Positions 7,885 through 16,260 are shown, counted from the stretch's first letter. The stretch: DNA of 43,387 nt from Ralstonia sp. 25mfcol4.1 (GCF_900104095.1 NZ_FNJO01000026.1:1-43387); one strand, 5' to 3'. A program made the numbers and translations. Notes: a model not told the origin generated them from the sequence alone.

Positions 7885-8278
7885 CGCGGGTCTGGCCGGG
7901 CGCGGTACTGCGGACATCGAAAACGCCTTCGGGCGCCTGGCGGCTGTAGGGTGTGCTGTCCGACGTCGGCGGCGAGACCAATCGCCAGGCCGTGGTACTG
8001 CGCAGGATGGGGTCTACCGGAATCTGGCGCAGATACGACTTCGCCACCAGCGCCTCCAGCGAGGGCGGGTAATCGCCATGATCGGCGTGGAATCGGTCGA
8101 TCGCCTCGCGCATCGCCAGCAGGTTGTGCCGCAGCACCACCTCTTCGGCGCGGTCGGTCTGTGTGGCATAGCGGGGCACGACCAGCGTCATCAACGCGGC
8201 CATGATGGCCAGCACTACCAGCAGTTCGATCAGCGTAAAGCCGGCCCGGCGTTCGTTGGCGAAAATACGACGTCCCAT
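7859..8278 (-). CDS. Type II secretion/type IV pilin-like pseudopilin (GspG-like)
   Basis: A 139-residue pseudopilin. The leader MGRRIFANERRAG is followed by the prepilin peptidase site and helix GFTLIELLVVLAIMAALMTL, with Glu5 present. The globular part has DHGDYPPSLEALV and YLRQIPVDP, as in GspG-type pseudopilins, and ends with the motif VFDVRSTAPGQTRDGTPFQD. The same VFDV-ST-GTxGxPxxD ending occurs in the next gene upstream, so the two arose by duplication. It lies one base downstream of its neighbour's stop and overlaps the following gene. Likely a minor subunit of the filament made by this cluster; a prepilin peptidase must come from elsewhere in the genome. Confidence 0.87.
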   Translation of the reverse strand: MGRRIFANERRAGFTLIELLVVLAIMAALMTLVVPRYATQTDRAEEVVLRHNLLAMREAIDRFHADHGDYPPSLEALVAKSYLRQIPVDPILRSTTAWRLVSPPTSDSTPYSRQAPEGVFDVRSTAPGQTRDGTPFQDL

Positions 8279-8788
8279 CTACCAGTCCTTGTAAGGCACG
8301 CCGTTGGTGCCGACATCCACCGATGTCGAATAGACGTCGAAGACGTCGTCACCGGCTTCGGGCGCATCGGGTGGGCTTGCGTAGGCGCGCAGGCCCCAGG
8401 TATCCGCGTCGGGCGTGCCAGGACAGCCACACATCGGATCGCGCGGGATGCGGCGCAGAAAATAGAGCTTGGCGCCGGCCGGGTTGCGAACGTCGGTCAC
8501 GCCCTCGACCAGCGCGGCCAGCGTGGGGGGATAGCCGCTGGCGCCGACCATGCGGGTCAGGCGGCCGCCGTCCATGGCCGCCTTGTGAGCGTCGATCGCT
8601 TCACGGATCTGCCACAACGCCCGGCGCAATTCGGCCTCGCGATTCTGCTGCGCGGCGATGCGGGCCAGTGGCCACGCGATCATGGCCAGCGTGGCCAGCA
8701 AGGTCAGCGTCACCAGCACCTCGATCAGCGTGAAACCTGCGGACCGTGCGTTGGCCGATGCGCCGGGGCGTGTTGCAGCGCGTCTCAT
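8279..8788 (-). CDS. Pseudopilin with CGC motif (GspG-like)
   Basis: A 169-residue pseudopilin. After a 17-residue basic leader comes GFTLIEVLVTLTLLATLAMI with the conserved Glu5. The soluble domain carries YPPTLAALVEGV and FLRRIPRDP, then a CGC cysteine pair in PMCGCPGTPDADTW that the paralogue at 7859-8278 lacks, and the C-terminal ending VFDVYSTSVDVGTNGVPYKD. The cysteines could form a disulfide or a metal site in the periplasm. The start overlaps the secretin stop (ATGA), indicating translational coupling. The order secretin, pseudopilin, pseudopilin, pilin-like differs from canonical gspGHIJK. Confidence 0.87.
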   Translation of the reverse strand: MRRAATRPGASANARSAGFTLIEVLVTLTLLATLAMIAWPLARIAAQQNREAELRRALWQIREAIDAHKAAMDGGRLTRMVGASGYPPTLAALVEGVTDVRNPAGAKLYFLRRIPRDPMCGCPGTPDADTWGLRAYASPPDAPEAGDDVFDVYSTSVDVGTNGVPYKDW

Positions 8789-10605
8789 TGGCTGAACTCG
8801 AAGGTCGGCGCTGGCTTGGCGGGTACGCGCGGCGCGGCAGCGGGCGCCGGCTGCAGCACCAGCGGGGCGGTGGTGATTGCGCCCTGGGGCCCGCTGTTGA
8901 ATTCGGTGACGTGCGCGGCCGGCACGGGAAGATTGCGCACGATGCGCGGCGTGATCAGCAGCACCAGCTCGGTGGTGGTTGTCTTTGTCTCGCGGGTGCC
9001 GAAGACCCGGTCGAGAATCGGAATATCGCCAAGTCCCGGTATGGCGTGGCCGCGCGCCTGCTCATTGCGGTTGATCAGTCCGGCCAGCACCTGGGTTTCG
9101 CCGTCGCGGGCAGTCATGTTCGTCTCGGCCTTGCGCGTGCCGATCTGGTAGGCCATCAGCCCGGTCTGGGTCTTGATCGTGCTGACGACATTCGACACTT
9201 CCAGCGCCACCTTGACACTGATCTCGCCGTCCTGCGACAGCGTCGGCGTGACATCGAGCTGCAGGCCCACGTCCTGATAGCTGACCGATTCGGTGACCAC
9301 ACCATTGCCGTTGACGGTCGTCACCACGGGCAGCCGGTCGCCAATCATGATCTTGGCTTTTTCCCGATTCTTGACGCGAATGCGTGGATTGGCCAGCAGT
9401 TGGCCCTGGCCTGTCTCGCGCGCCAGGTTGGCGGTGACCACCGGATCGCCAAGATTGACGCCCACCTTGTCGCCGTTCAGATGCCGCAGTTCGTTCCATG
9501 TCAGCGTGCCGGCCTTGCCGGCGGCCCCGGCGACCGATGCGGAGATGCTCGATGGATAGCGAATGCCAAGGTTCAGGGCGTCGGAATTGTTCACTTCCAG
9601 AATCTGCACATCGAACATCACCTCGGATTGCGGCAGGTCATGAGCGATCACCAGACGCTCGGCCACTTCCACGGCTTCGGGGGTGTCCCGGACCACCAGC
9701 ATGCCTAGCCGTTCGTCCACGTAGACGTCTTTCGTCTTCACGATCTGCTTGATCATGCTCATCACCTGCTTGGGATCGGCGTTGCTCAGGTAGAACGTGC
9801 GCGTGGTCAGATCGCGGTATTGCTGCTGCTTGTCGGCCACCTTGGGGTAGATCAGCAGCGTGGTGTCATTAAGAATCTTCTTTTCGAGGTGGTTGGTGGC
9901 CAGCACCAGGTCGACGATGGCCTCCACCGAGGTGTCGTTGGCGGACACCGTGGCACGCAGGTCCTGCGGCACATCCTTGTCCAGCACGAAGCTGAGCTTC
10001 GACAGCGTGGAGATGGTGGTCAGCACCGTGGACAGCGGCTGGTCGCGAAACTGTACGGAAATGGGCTGGCGCAGCGACGCGGCCAGTGTGCGCGCCGGGC
10101 GGCCCCGCTGGCGTTCCTGCGTCACCACCAATTCGTCGCGCAAGGCGCGCGCCTCGGCGTGCCGGGCATCGGTGGCCAGCGCGTCGTTCAGCGTGTCGAT
10201 GGCGCCGGCCGGGTTGACGTCTGCCTTTGCCTGTGCCCGTGCCGCTTCGACCGCTGCAGCCATCGGCTGCGCGCTGGCGGCGCGCTGGGCGCCCTCCAGC
10301 GCACGCGCGTTGGCGGGATCGATCGACAGGGCTTCGGCAAACGACGCCGCCGCCGCATCCACGTTCCCGAGATCGAGCTGCGCCGCGCCTTGCTGCACGA
10401 GCGTCCAGATACGCCGTTCGCGCTCCACGCGATAGCGAAGCTGGCTGGTGACATCGTCTGGCGCCGCGACGGCGTCAGCGGCGGCCTTTTCGAGCGCCGC
10501 GCCGGGGTGCGGTGCCGCGCCTGGCGCTGGGCCGGGCAAGGCCGCGCAGCCGGCGAGCAAGAGCGCGCTGACTGTCATGGCGCTCAACTGCATGGGGACA
10601 TTCAA
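8785..10605 (-). CDS. Lipoprotein secretin (GspD/PilQ/MshL-like) with TPR-like N-terminus
   Basis: Outer-membrane secretin of 606 residues. A signal peptide ends in the lipobox LLAG-Cys20. Residues about 60-165 contain helical TPR-like repeats (ASFAEALSIDPANARALEGA, TLNDALATDARHAEARALRD). A secretin/TonB N0-like domain follows at about 180-255 (ISVQFRDQPLSTVLTTISTL), then an N1-like domain (TFYLSNADPKQVMSMIKQIV). The secretin barrel lies at about 395-560, with LLANPRIRVKNREKAKIMIG and VLAGLINRNEQARGHAIPGL. Self-lipidation would remove the need for a separate pilotin. The start is TTG 10605, 9 nt after AGGAG; an in-frame ATG at 10593 is the alternative. Fusion of a TPR module to the secretin recalls separate MshN and MshL in MSHA loci. 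Confidence 0.9.
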   Translation of the reverse strand: MNVPMQLSAMTVSALLLAGCAALPGPAPGAAPHPGAALEKAAADAVAAPDDVTSQLRYRVERERRIWTLVQQGAAQLDLGNVDAAAASFAEALSIDPANARALEGAQRAASAQPMAAAVEAARAQAKADVNPAGAIDTLNDALATDARHAEARALRDELVVTQERQRGRPARTLAASLRQPISVQFRDQPLSTVLTTISTLSKLSFVLDKDVPQDLRATVSANDTSVEAIVDLVLATNHLEKKILNDTTLLIYPKVADKQQQYRDLTTRTFYLSNADPKQVMSMIKQIVKTKDVYVDERLGMLVVRDTPEAVEVAERLVIAHDLPQSEVMFDVQILEVNNSDALNLGIRYPSSISASVAGAAGKAGTLTWNELRHLNGDKVGVNLGDPVVTANLARETGQGQLLANPRIRVKNREKAKIMIGDRLPVVTTVNGNGVVTESVSYQDVGLQLDVTPTLSQDGEISVKVALEVSNVVSTIKTQTGLMAYQIGTRKAETNMTARDGETQVLAGLINRNEQARGHAIPGLGDIPILDRVFGTRETKTTTTELVLLITPRIVRNLPVPAAHVTEFNSGPQGAITTAPLVLQPAPAAAPRVPAKPAPTFEFSQ

Positions 10606-10632
10606 GGTAGGACTCTCCTGGGGTCGGGGGCG

Positions 10633-11160
10633 TCAGGCGGGTACGCCCAGATGCATGCGATTGCCTGTCGACAAATCGGTCACGGTGGCACCCGACGCGT
10701 CGATGGCGTCGAGCCGGTATCCCTTCCATCGTTCGCCGGGACGTAGCCGGCCCGGCGTCGCGCACTGCTCGCAGGCGATGCGGGTGGCCTCGCCGAGTGT
10801 GAGCACGACCATCACCCCCCGGGTGTCGCGCCAGATCGCGCTGGCCTCAAGGGAGGCGCGGGCCGTGGCGCCCGCCGATTCCGCCGCCCGCGCGGGATCG
10901 GCTTCCGCGTATGGCTCCAGCGAAGGCGTCATCGCGCCAAGTCGCCAGCCTGGTGGTGCGAAGAGATCCACCGATCGGCGCGGTTCTGGCGTTTCGACTA
11001 CGTGGCCGGACGGCGTCTGCGGGGCGCGTGCCGGCGCCGGCTGGCGTCTCGCGGCATCCGTCGCATTGGCGGCTTCGTCGGACTGGCCGATCCAGGCCGC
11101 GTACAGCGATGCGCAGACCGTGGCCACCAGCAGGTACTGCAGTGATCGGGAAAGCTTCAT
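10633..11160 (-). CDS. PilP/GspC-position periplasmic linker protein
   Basis: A 175-residue protein with one N-terminal membrane helix (LQYLLVATVCASLYAAWIG, about residues 7-25), a proline-rich stretch and a small C-terminal domain. The end of that domain (MVVLTLGEATRIACEQCATP, then GERWKGYRLDAIDASGATVT) is the form seen in PilP and GspC homology regions, where an 'operating point' beta-sandwich contacts the secretin. Position directly before the secretin supports a PilP-like role connecting the inner-membrane platform to the outer-membrane pore. Its start overlaps the previous stop by ATGA. Sequence identity to PilP is not obvious by eye; the role is assigned mainly from topology and gene order. 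Confidence 0.7.
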   Translation of the reverse strand: MKLSRSLQYLLVATVCASLYAAWIGQSDEAANATDAARRQPAPARAPQTPSGHVVETPEPRRSVDLFAPPGWRLGAMTPSLEPYAEADPARAAESAGATARASLEASAIWRDTRGVMVVLTLGEATRIACEQCATPGRLRPGERWKGYRLDAIDASGATVTDLSTGNRMHLGVPA

Positions 11161-11678
11161 GGTCCGGTCTCCACGAGATAGCTGAGCTGCACCAGCGCGT
11201 TGACCGTCCGGCTGGCGTCGGATTGGCGCATGAACGATATCGATTCGACCCGTACCCCCGCGATCTCCTCCAATGTCGCGAGGTAGTCGCGCAGTTCGGG
11301 GTAGCGGCCTTCGACGGTGTAGCGCATCGTATGGCGCAGCAGCCGCTGGCCGGCTTCGGCGCGGGACGTGTAGTCGATCTCCGTCAGGGCAATCGAGCGG
11401 GCCGTGGCCAGGGCCGCGTGGGCGCGCAGGAATTCGGTGTACGTGGAGGCGTCGGGCAGGGTGTGCTGGCGAGCCGGCTTCACCCTGGTCGCCAACTCGT
11501 GCGCCAGCCTGGCAACGTGCTGGGTCTCCTGCTGCAATGCGGCGGTTTGCGCCGTGCGCTCTGGCCGGATATGCGTGGCGACGGCCACGACACACCCCAT
11601 GGCGAGTGCGAGGCCGGCCGCGCCCAGCCATCCGCATGAGTGCCGCCAGCGGCGGAGCATCCAGACGACGCGGTTCAT
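11157..11678 (-). CDS. PilO/GspM-position bitopic membrane protein
   Basis: A 173-residue protein with a short cytoplasmic head, one membrane helix (CGWLGAAGLALAMGCVVAVA, about residues 16-35), a helical segment (QTAALQQETQHVARLAHELA) and a C-terminal ferredoxin-like domain (TMRYTVEGRYPELRDYLATL, then VRVESISFMRQSDA). That layout is typical of PilO and GspM; the pattern 'F/Y-x-G-x-Y-x-x-x-x-x-Y-L-x-x-L' is characteristic of PilO-like proteins. Start at 11678 overlaps the previous stop as ATGA. It would pair with the PilN-like product upstream to form the periplasmic assembly platform. Confidence 0.75.
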   Translation of the reverse strand: MNRVVWMLRRWRHSCGWLGAAGLALAMGCVVAVATHIRPERTAQTAALQQETQHVARLAHELATRVKPARQHTLPDASTYTEFLRAHAALATARSIALTEIDYTSRAEAGQRLLRHTMRYTVEGRYPELRDYLATLEEIAGVRVESISFMRQSDASRTVNALVQLSYLVETGP

Positions 11679-12193
11679 CGGGCGGGCTCCTGCCAAGCCT
11701 GCCAACGCAGCCGAAGCTCGGCCTCGACGGCGTGGTCGCCTTGCCGCTGGCGGGTCAGCGATACGGTGCCGACGGCGGGCGTGGCCGACAGGCGGTCGAC
11801 CAGCATCAGCAGCGCATCGGCATGCTCGGCTTCCAGTTCGATCCGCTGCGTGCGCGCCGCGCCGTCCACGTCAAGGCGCGCGATGGCCACGTCATCGGCC
11901 CAGTTCTGCTCCAGCCAAGCCAGGGTCGGCACGAGCTTTTCCGCCTGTCTGGCGACGATGTCAGTCTGCTGGGCCGCCGTGGCAGGGGGCCGGGCTGCCA
12001 GCTTGCGGCGCAGCGTGGCGCTTTCGGCTTCCATGGCGACCACTTCGGCGCGCAGCGTCGCGAGGGCGCGGTGTTCGTGCATGGCCCAGGCGGCAACGCC
12101 GATGCCGAGGCCGAGCAGTCCGGCGCCGAGCGATACCCGGTGCAACCAGCCGCGCGGCGTCGCGGCCAGAAGGTTCGGCGGTCGCGCCATCAT
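11675..12193 (-). CDS. PilN/GspL-C-position bitopic membrane protein
   Basis: A 172-residue protein. One membrane helix (VSLGAGLLGLGIGVAAWAMH, about residues 20-40) is followed by a coiled-coil-prone segment (LATLRAEVVAMEAESATLRR) and a periplasmic ferredoxin-like domain (IARLDVDGAARTQRIELEAE, then LLMLVDRLSATPAVGTVSLT). This is the PilN pattern and corresponds to the C-terminal part of GspL in standard type II systems. The start at 12193 (ATGATG) overlaps the stop of the upstream gene. Next to a soluble PilM-position gene and a PilO-like gene, it completes a split platform instead of fused GspL. Confidence 0.75.
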   Translation of the reverse strand: MMARPPNLLAATPRGWLHRVSLGAGLLGLGIGVAAWAMHEHRALATLRAEVVAMEAESATLRRKLAARPPATAAQQTDIVARQAEKLVPTLAWLEQNWADDVAIARLDVDGAARTQRIELEAEHADALLMLVDRLSATPAVGTVSLTRQRQGDHAVEAELRLRWQAWQEPAR

Positions 12194-12957
12194 GCCGAAC
12201 CTCCTTCGCCGGCAGGGCACAAATGGTCGCCCAACCAGCGGATACGGTCGTCCGGCTCTGCCGCGCCGCCGATCAGGGCGACCGTTTCGGGCGCCGGCGC
12301 CGACGCCGACAGCGCGAGGCAGCGCAGCACGGCATGGATTTGTGGCGATAGGTCTGACTGTGCGGCCACCGTGGTAATCGCCGTGATGGAAGGTCCGTCT
12401 CGCAACGCGCATGTCAGCATGCCGCGTTCATGCACCGCCAGCGCGCAGCCACTGACCGCCAGCTCGCATCGATAACGGTGCAGCGCATAGGCGAACGTTG
12501 ACGTCGCGGCGGTCAGGCGCACGCGATGCGATTTGCACTGTGCGATCAGGGCGGTCAGCAGTGGTGTATTGCCAATGATGGCCAGGCGTGGGGCGCCATG
12601 GCGGGCTGGCGTCAGCGCGATATGCTGGTTGTCGAGGCCATCGCCAAGCCCTGCGCCGGGCTCCGCGCCGGGTTCGTCGCAGGCTGCGCGAGCCCACGTC
12701 AACCATTCGGCTTCGCCGATCAACCGCGGATGCCAGGGTACGACGACATGCCGCGTCCACGGAAAGCCCAGGCGTACCGTGACGCTGTGGCCTGATAGCG
12801 GTGCGAGCAGGGCATCGGTGGCCTGCAGTGCGTCTTCGATGCCCGCCGTTTCGCGGTAAGGGGCCGGTGCCTTATGCACGGCCGTGCCACCTTCGGCGCG
12901 CAGGAAGACGGCGTCACGCAGAATCCAGAGGCCATGTTTATTCGACAAACGTGACAC
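12190..12957 (-). CDS. PilM/GspL-N-position cytoplasmic protein of the filament cluster
   Basis: A 255-residue soluble protein without signal peptide or membrane helix. The start is GTG 12957, placed 6 nt after an excellent AGGAGG inside the end of gspE, so the gene overlaps gspE by 20 bp. Sequence conservation is weak: alternating strand and helix blocks (SVTVRLGFPWTRHVVVPWHP, GCALAVHERGMLTCALRDG, VALIGGAAEPDDRIRWLG) fit a degenerate actin-like fold such as PilM or the cytoplasmic part of GspL. No clear PilM nucleotide motif is visible, so function rests on position between the ATPase and a PilN-like gene. It may bind GspE and the platform. Assignment is tentative. Confidence 0.68.
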   Translation of the reverse strand: MSRLSNKHGLWILRDAVFLRAEGGTAVHKAPAPYRETAGIEDALQATDALLAPLSGHSVTVRLGFPWTRHVVVPWHPRLIGEAEWLTWARAACDEPGAEPGAGLGDGLDNQHIALTPARHGAPRLAIIGNTPLLTALIAQCKSHRVRLTAATSTFAYALHRYRCELAVSGCALAVHERGMLTCALRDGPSITAITTVAAQSDLSPQIHAVLRCLALSASAPAPETVALIGGAAEPDDRIRWLGDHLCPAGEGGSA

Positions 12958-14635
12958 GGTTTGCCTCCTGTAGGGTGGTGACGCCCTGGGCCACCAGGGC
13001 CAGCGTGGACTGTCGCAGCGAGGCAAAGCCGCCCGCCCGCGCCAGGGCACGTTGTTCGCCCGAGGGCGCTTGTCCGAGGATGGCGTCGCGCAGTGCATCG
13101 TCGATGCGCAAGACTTCGGCCACCGCGCGGCGTCCGCGATATCCGGTGCCGTGGCAGGCGTCACAGCCCCGGCCGGCGCGAAAACGCCAATTGGCAACCG
13201 ATGAAGCAACCAGACCCGAGCGCGCCAGCAGTTCGGCGCCCGGCCGGAAGGATTCGCCGCAATCGGGGCAGATCGTCCGGACCAGTTGCTGGGCCACGAT
13301 GCCGATCAGCGATTCCACCAGGCTGTGGGCTGAGATGCCCATGTGCAGAAACCGGTCAACCACCGAGAACGCGCCATTGGCGTGGACGCTGGTCAGTACC
13401 AGGTGGCCGGTCAGCGCGGCCTGGACGGCAATGCTGGCGGTTTCGCCATCGCGGATCTCGCCCACGAGGATCTTGTCGGGGTCGTGCCGCAGGATCGAAC
13501 GCAGCCCGCGCGCGAAGGTCAGGCCCTTGCGATCGTTGACCGGAATCTGCAGCACGCCCGGCAGTTCATACTCGACGGGGTCTTCGATCGTGATGATCTT
13601 TTCCGCACCCGTGTCGAGTTCGGACAGCGTGGCGTAGAGCGTGGTGGACTTGCCCGAACCCGTGGGGCCCGTCACCAGCAGGAGCCCGTGCGGCATGGCG
13701 GCCAGCGCACGGATGGCCGCCACTGCCTGCGCGTCATGGCCGAGCCGGTCCAGGCTCAGGCGGCCGCCTGCCGCATTGCCGCCCCGCTTGTCGAGCACAC
13801 GCAGCACGGCATCCTCGCCATGGATCGACGGCATGATCGACACCCGGAAATCGATTTCGCGGCCATCGACGGTTGCCTTGAAGCGGCCATCCTGCGGAAT
13901 GCGGCGCTCGGCGATGTCCAGCTCCGCCATGACCTTGAGGCGCGATATGGCCTGTTCGGCGATATCGATGCCGGCCGCGGTGGCTGCATCGAGCAGCACG
14001 CCGTCGATGCGGTATCTGACCGCCAGCGCGTCTTGCCGCGTTTCGAGATGAATGTCCGACGCGGCCATGCGCAACGCATCGTAAAGCGTGGAGTTGACCA
14101 ACCGGATAACCGGGCTGGTGTCCTGTGCCAGGCTGGCCAGCGAGATGCCGGCGTCGGGTAACGCGTCCACAGGCGCCCCGGGGGCCGTGGCAACATGATC
14201 GAGCGCGCGCTGGCGCTCGCCATGGTTGTCGAGCATCGCACGCACGCGATGTGTGGCGCCCAGGCATTCGGCGCAGGACAGGCCGCCCAGCGCCAGTCGC
14301 CGGGCGACATGCTGACGCACGGCCAGGCGCGTGGGGTCGGTCAGGATCAATGTCAGGGCGGGCGACGCAGGTTCGAGCTGCGCCAGCACGCAGCCGCCGG
14401 CGACGGCATCGGCGTAGGGAAACAGGTCGAAGCGTGGCACGGCGGCGGCCAGCGCCACGGCATCGACCAGCGGCAAGCCGAGCAGGTTGGCGACGTGCGC
14501 GGCGCAGGCGTCCGGCGGCAGGCCGCTGGCTTGCGCAACCACGTCCTGCAGGTCCCGTCCGGGGGCGGCATCGCGCATGGCCTGCAGAGCCTGCAGGGTC
14601 GGCGCGGGAGGGGATGCTGGCGTATGCGGCGTCAT
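12938..14635 (-). CDS. gspE: GspE/PilB-type assembly ATPase
   Basis: A 565-residue cytoplasmic ATPase that powers pseudopilus or pilus extension. Residues about 1-150 form a divergent N-terminal domain. The core has the N2-type segment AASDIHLETRQDALAVRYRI, Walker A GPTGSGKST with Lys329, the Asp box (IITIEDPVEYELPGVLQI), Walker B ILVGEIRDGET and the His box GHLVLTSVHANGA. A zinc-binding tetracysteine motif follows (CPDCGE and CDACHGTGYRGRRAVAEVL), as in GspE and PilB. I start it at ATG 14635, where it overlaps the gspF stop by ATGA; a longer open frame upstream runs antisense-like through gspF and is not supported. Confidence 0.93.
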   Translation of the reverse strand: MTPHTPASPPAPTLQALQAMRDAAPGRDLQDVVAQASGLPPDACAAHVANLLGLPLVDAVALAAAVPRFDLFPYADAVAGGCVLAQLEPASPALTLILTDPTRLAVRQHVARRLALGGLSCAECLGATHRVRAMLDNHGERQRALDHVATAPGAPVDALPDAGISLASLAQDTSPVIRLVNSTLYDALRMAASDIHLETRQDALAVRYRIDGVLLDAATAAGIDIAEQAISRLKVMAELDIAERRIPQDGRFKATVDGREIDFRVSIMPSIHGEDAVLRVLDKRGGNAAGGRLSLDRLGHDAQAVAAIRALAAMPHGLLLVTGPTGSGKSTTLYATLSELDTGAEKIITIEDPVEYELPGVLQIPVNDRKGLTFARGLRSILRHDPDKILVGEIRDGETASIAVQAALTGHLVLTSVHANGAFSVVDRFLHMGISAHSLVESLIGIVAQQLVRTICPDCGESFRPGAELLARSGLVASSVANWRFRAGRGCDACHGTGYRGRRAVAEVLRIDDALRDAILGQAPSGEQRALARAGGFASLRQSTLALVAQGVTTLQEANRVTFVE

Positions 14636-15810
14636 TGCATGCTCCCGGCAAGCTCGAAGATGGGCATGTAGAGCAGGAAGACGATGCCGCCGACCAGGGC
14701 GCCAACCACAAGCATCAGCAGCGGTTCCACCAGTTTGGTGGCGGTGTCGATGGCGCGGTCGATGGCCTCGTCGCAGAATTGAGCGGCGCGTTCGCACATC
14801 TCGGGCAGTTCGCCGCTGCGTTCACCCACGCGCAGCAGCCGTTCGGCCACGGGTGTGGTCAACTGGTGCCGGGCCAGGGTGTCGGCCATCGGCTTGCCGG
14901 CTTCGATCTCTGCAATGGCCCGCGACATGGCGCCGTGCAAGTGCCCCGGCAGAAGCGGCGCGGCCAGCCGCAGCGCCGGGATGGCGGCCATGCCGCCGGC
15001 CAACAGCAGGCCAGTGGTCCGGTATAGCCGGGTCAGCGCCAGCAGGTGCTGGAACGCGTGGAGGCGGGGAACGTGCCAGCTCAGTGCGGCCATCCGGCGA
15101 GCCAGTTGTACTTGCCGGGCGGCGACAACCAGCAGCAGGGCCGAAACCACCATCCCCAGCGCCATCGTGCCGCCGTGCGCATCGACGGTCTGGCCCCACC
15201 CCAGGAGCCAGCGCGCGGCGGTGGGCAGCTCGCGCATCGATGCGTAGACCTGGCTGAAGCGCGGAATCACGAAGAACAGCAGGAACGCCATGATGCCCGC
15301 ACCGATCGCAATGACCACGGCGGGGTAGATCATCGCACTGGCGACTTTCCGGCGGACCACGCCGAGGCGGGCCTGGTAGTGGTGATAGCGCGCCAGTGCG
15401 TCGGCAAGATGCCCGGTCCGCTCGGCCGAAGCGACCGTGGCCACGTAGAGCGACGGGAAGTGGCCGGGCAGGCCCGCCAGCACGCCGGAGAGCGGCAAGC
15501 CTTGATAGAGGCCGTCGACGATCCGGTCGAGCACGGTGCGGGCGGCGGTCTCCGACGCGCCGCCGGTCTTGTCACGCAAGGCCTCGACGGACTCGACCAG
15601 CGACAGCCCGGCGCGCAGCAGGGCGATCAGTTCCTGCGTGAACAGGGCGATGCCGAAGGGCGCTTGCCGTCGCAGCGTCAGGATGCGGCGGCATGCCAGC
15701 ACGTGGCCGCCATCCATCTGCGCTTGCCGCCGGGCATCGGCCGCGGTGGGAGCGAATATCCGGATGTCGTGGATATGGCCGTCGCGGGCCACGGTGAGGC
15801 GGAACTGCAT
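14632..15810 (-). CDS. gspF: Inner-membrane platform protein GspF/PilC
   Basis: A 392-residue polytopic protein with the two T2SSF repeats. The first repeat (ALFTQELIALLRAGLSLVES to SAERTGHLADALARY) and second repeat (ALTRLYRTTGLLLAGGMAAI to LRVGERSGELPEMCERAAQF) flank the expected three membrane helices at about residues 165-190, 215-235 and 365-385 (LLMLVVGALVGGIVFLLYMP). It organises the ATPase and feeds pilins into the filament. The start is 9 bp downstream of the gspG stop, and the stop overlaps gspE. Confidence 0.94.
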   Translation of the reverse strand: MQFRLTVARDGHIHDIRIFAPTAADARRQAQMDGGHVLACRRILTLRRQAPFGIALFTQELIALLRAGLSLVESVEALRDKTGGASETAARTVLDRIVDGLYQGLPLSGVLAGLPGHFPSLYVATVASAERTGHLADALARYHHYQARLGVVRRKVASAMIYPAVVIAIGAGIMAFLLFFVIPRFSQVYASMRELPTAARWLLGWGQTVDAHGGTMALGMVVSALLLVVAARQVQLARRMAALSWHVPRLHAFQHLLALTRLYRTTGLLLAGGMAAIPALRLAAPLLPGHLHGAMSRAIAEIEAGKPMADTLARHQLTTPVAERLLRVGERSGELPEMCERAAQFCDEAIDRAIDTATKLVEPLLMLVVGALVGGIVFLLYMPIFELAGSMQ

Positions 15811-15819
15811 CGGACACCC

Positions 15820-16260
15820 TTACCAGGCAATGTCGCTGGCGTAGCCGGTGCCACCGGGCTTGCCATCGGCGCCATGGGAAAACAGGTCGTAGTCCTTGCC
15901 GTCGCTGCCGGGCTGCCGGTACTGGTAGGGCTGTCCCCAGGGATCGGCGGGGATGTCGCGGGTCAGGTAGGGCCCGTGCCAACGGTTGCCGGCGTCCGCC
16001 GGCGGTTCGACGAGCGCGGTCAGGCCGGCTTCTGTCGAAGGGAAATGTCCGGTGTCGAGCCGGTAACGATCCAGCGCGTCGCCCAGCGCCTTCAGTTGTC
16101 CGGACGCGGTCTTGACCTTGGCTTTGTCGAGTTCGCGGAACAGCCTGGGGCCGACGAAGCCCGCCAGCATGGCGATGATCAGAAGGACCACCAGCAGTTC
16201 CAGGAGCGTGAAGCCACCCGGTGGGCGGCGGCGGGATGCGATGTGCGAAAGCGAGGACAT
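15820..16260 (-). CDS. gspG: Major pseudopilin GspG
   Basis: A 146-residue major pseudopilin. The leader MSSLSHIASRRRPPGG is followed by FTLLELLVVLLIIAMLAGFV with Glu5. The globular domain has the canonical GspG series: LDKAKVKTASGQLKALGDAL, LDTGHFPSTEAGLTALVEPP, WHGPYLTRDIPADPWGQPYQ, and a C-terminal acidic loop GADGKPGGTGYASDIAW that matches the calcium-binding loop of GspG. This marks the cluster as type II-like more than a pure type IV pilus. The start at 16260 is chosen because the family leader begins here; the open frame continues to 16359 through the intergenic hairpin. It follows the GH18-like gene on the same strand after a 108-bp gap. Confidence 0.92.
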   Translation of the reverse strand: MSSLSHIASRRRPPGGFTLLELLVVLLIIAMLAGFVGPRLFRELDKAKVKTASGQLKALGDALDRYRLDTGHFPSTEAGLTALVEPPADAGNRWHGPYLTRDIPADPWGQPYQYRQPGSDGKDYDLFSHGADGKPGGTGYASDIAW

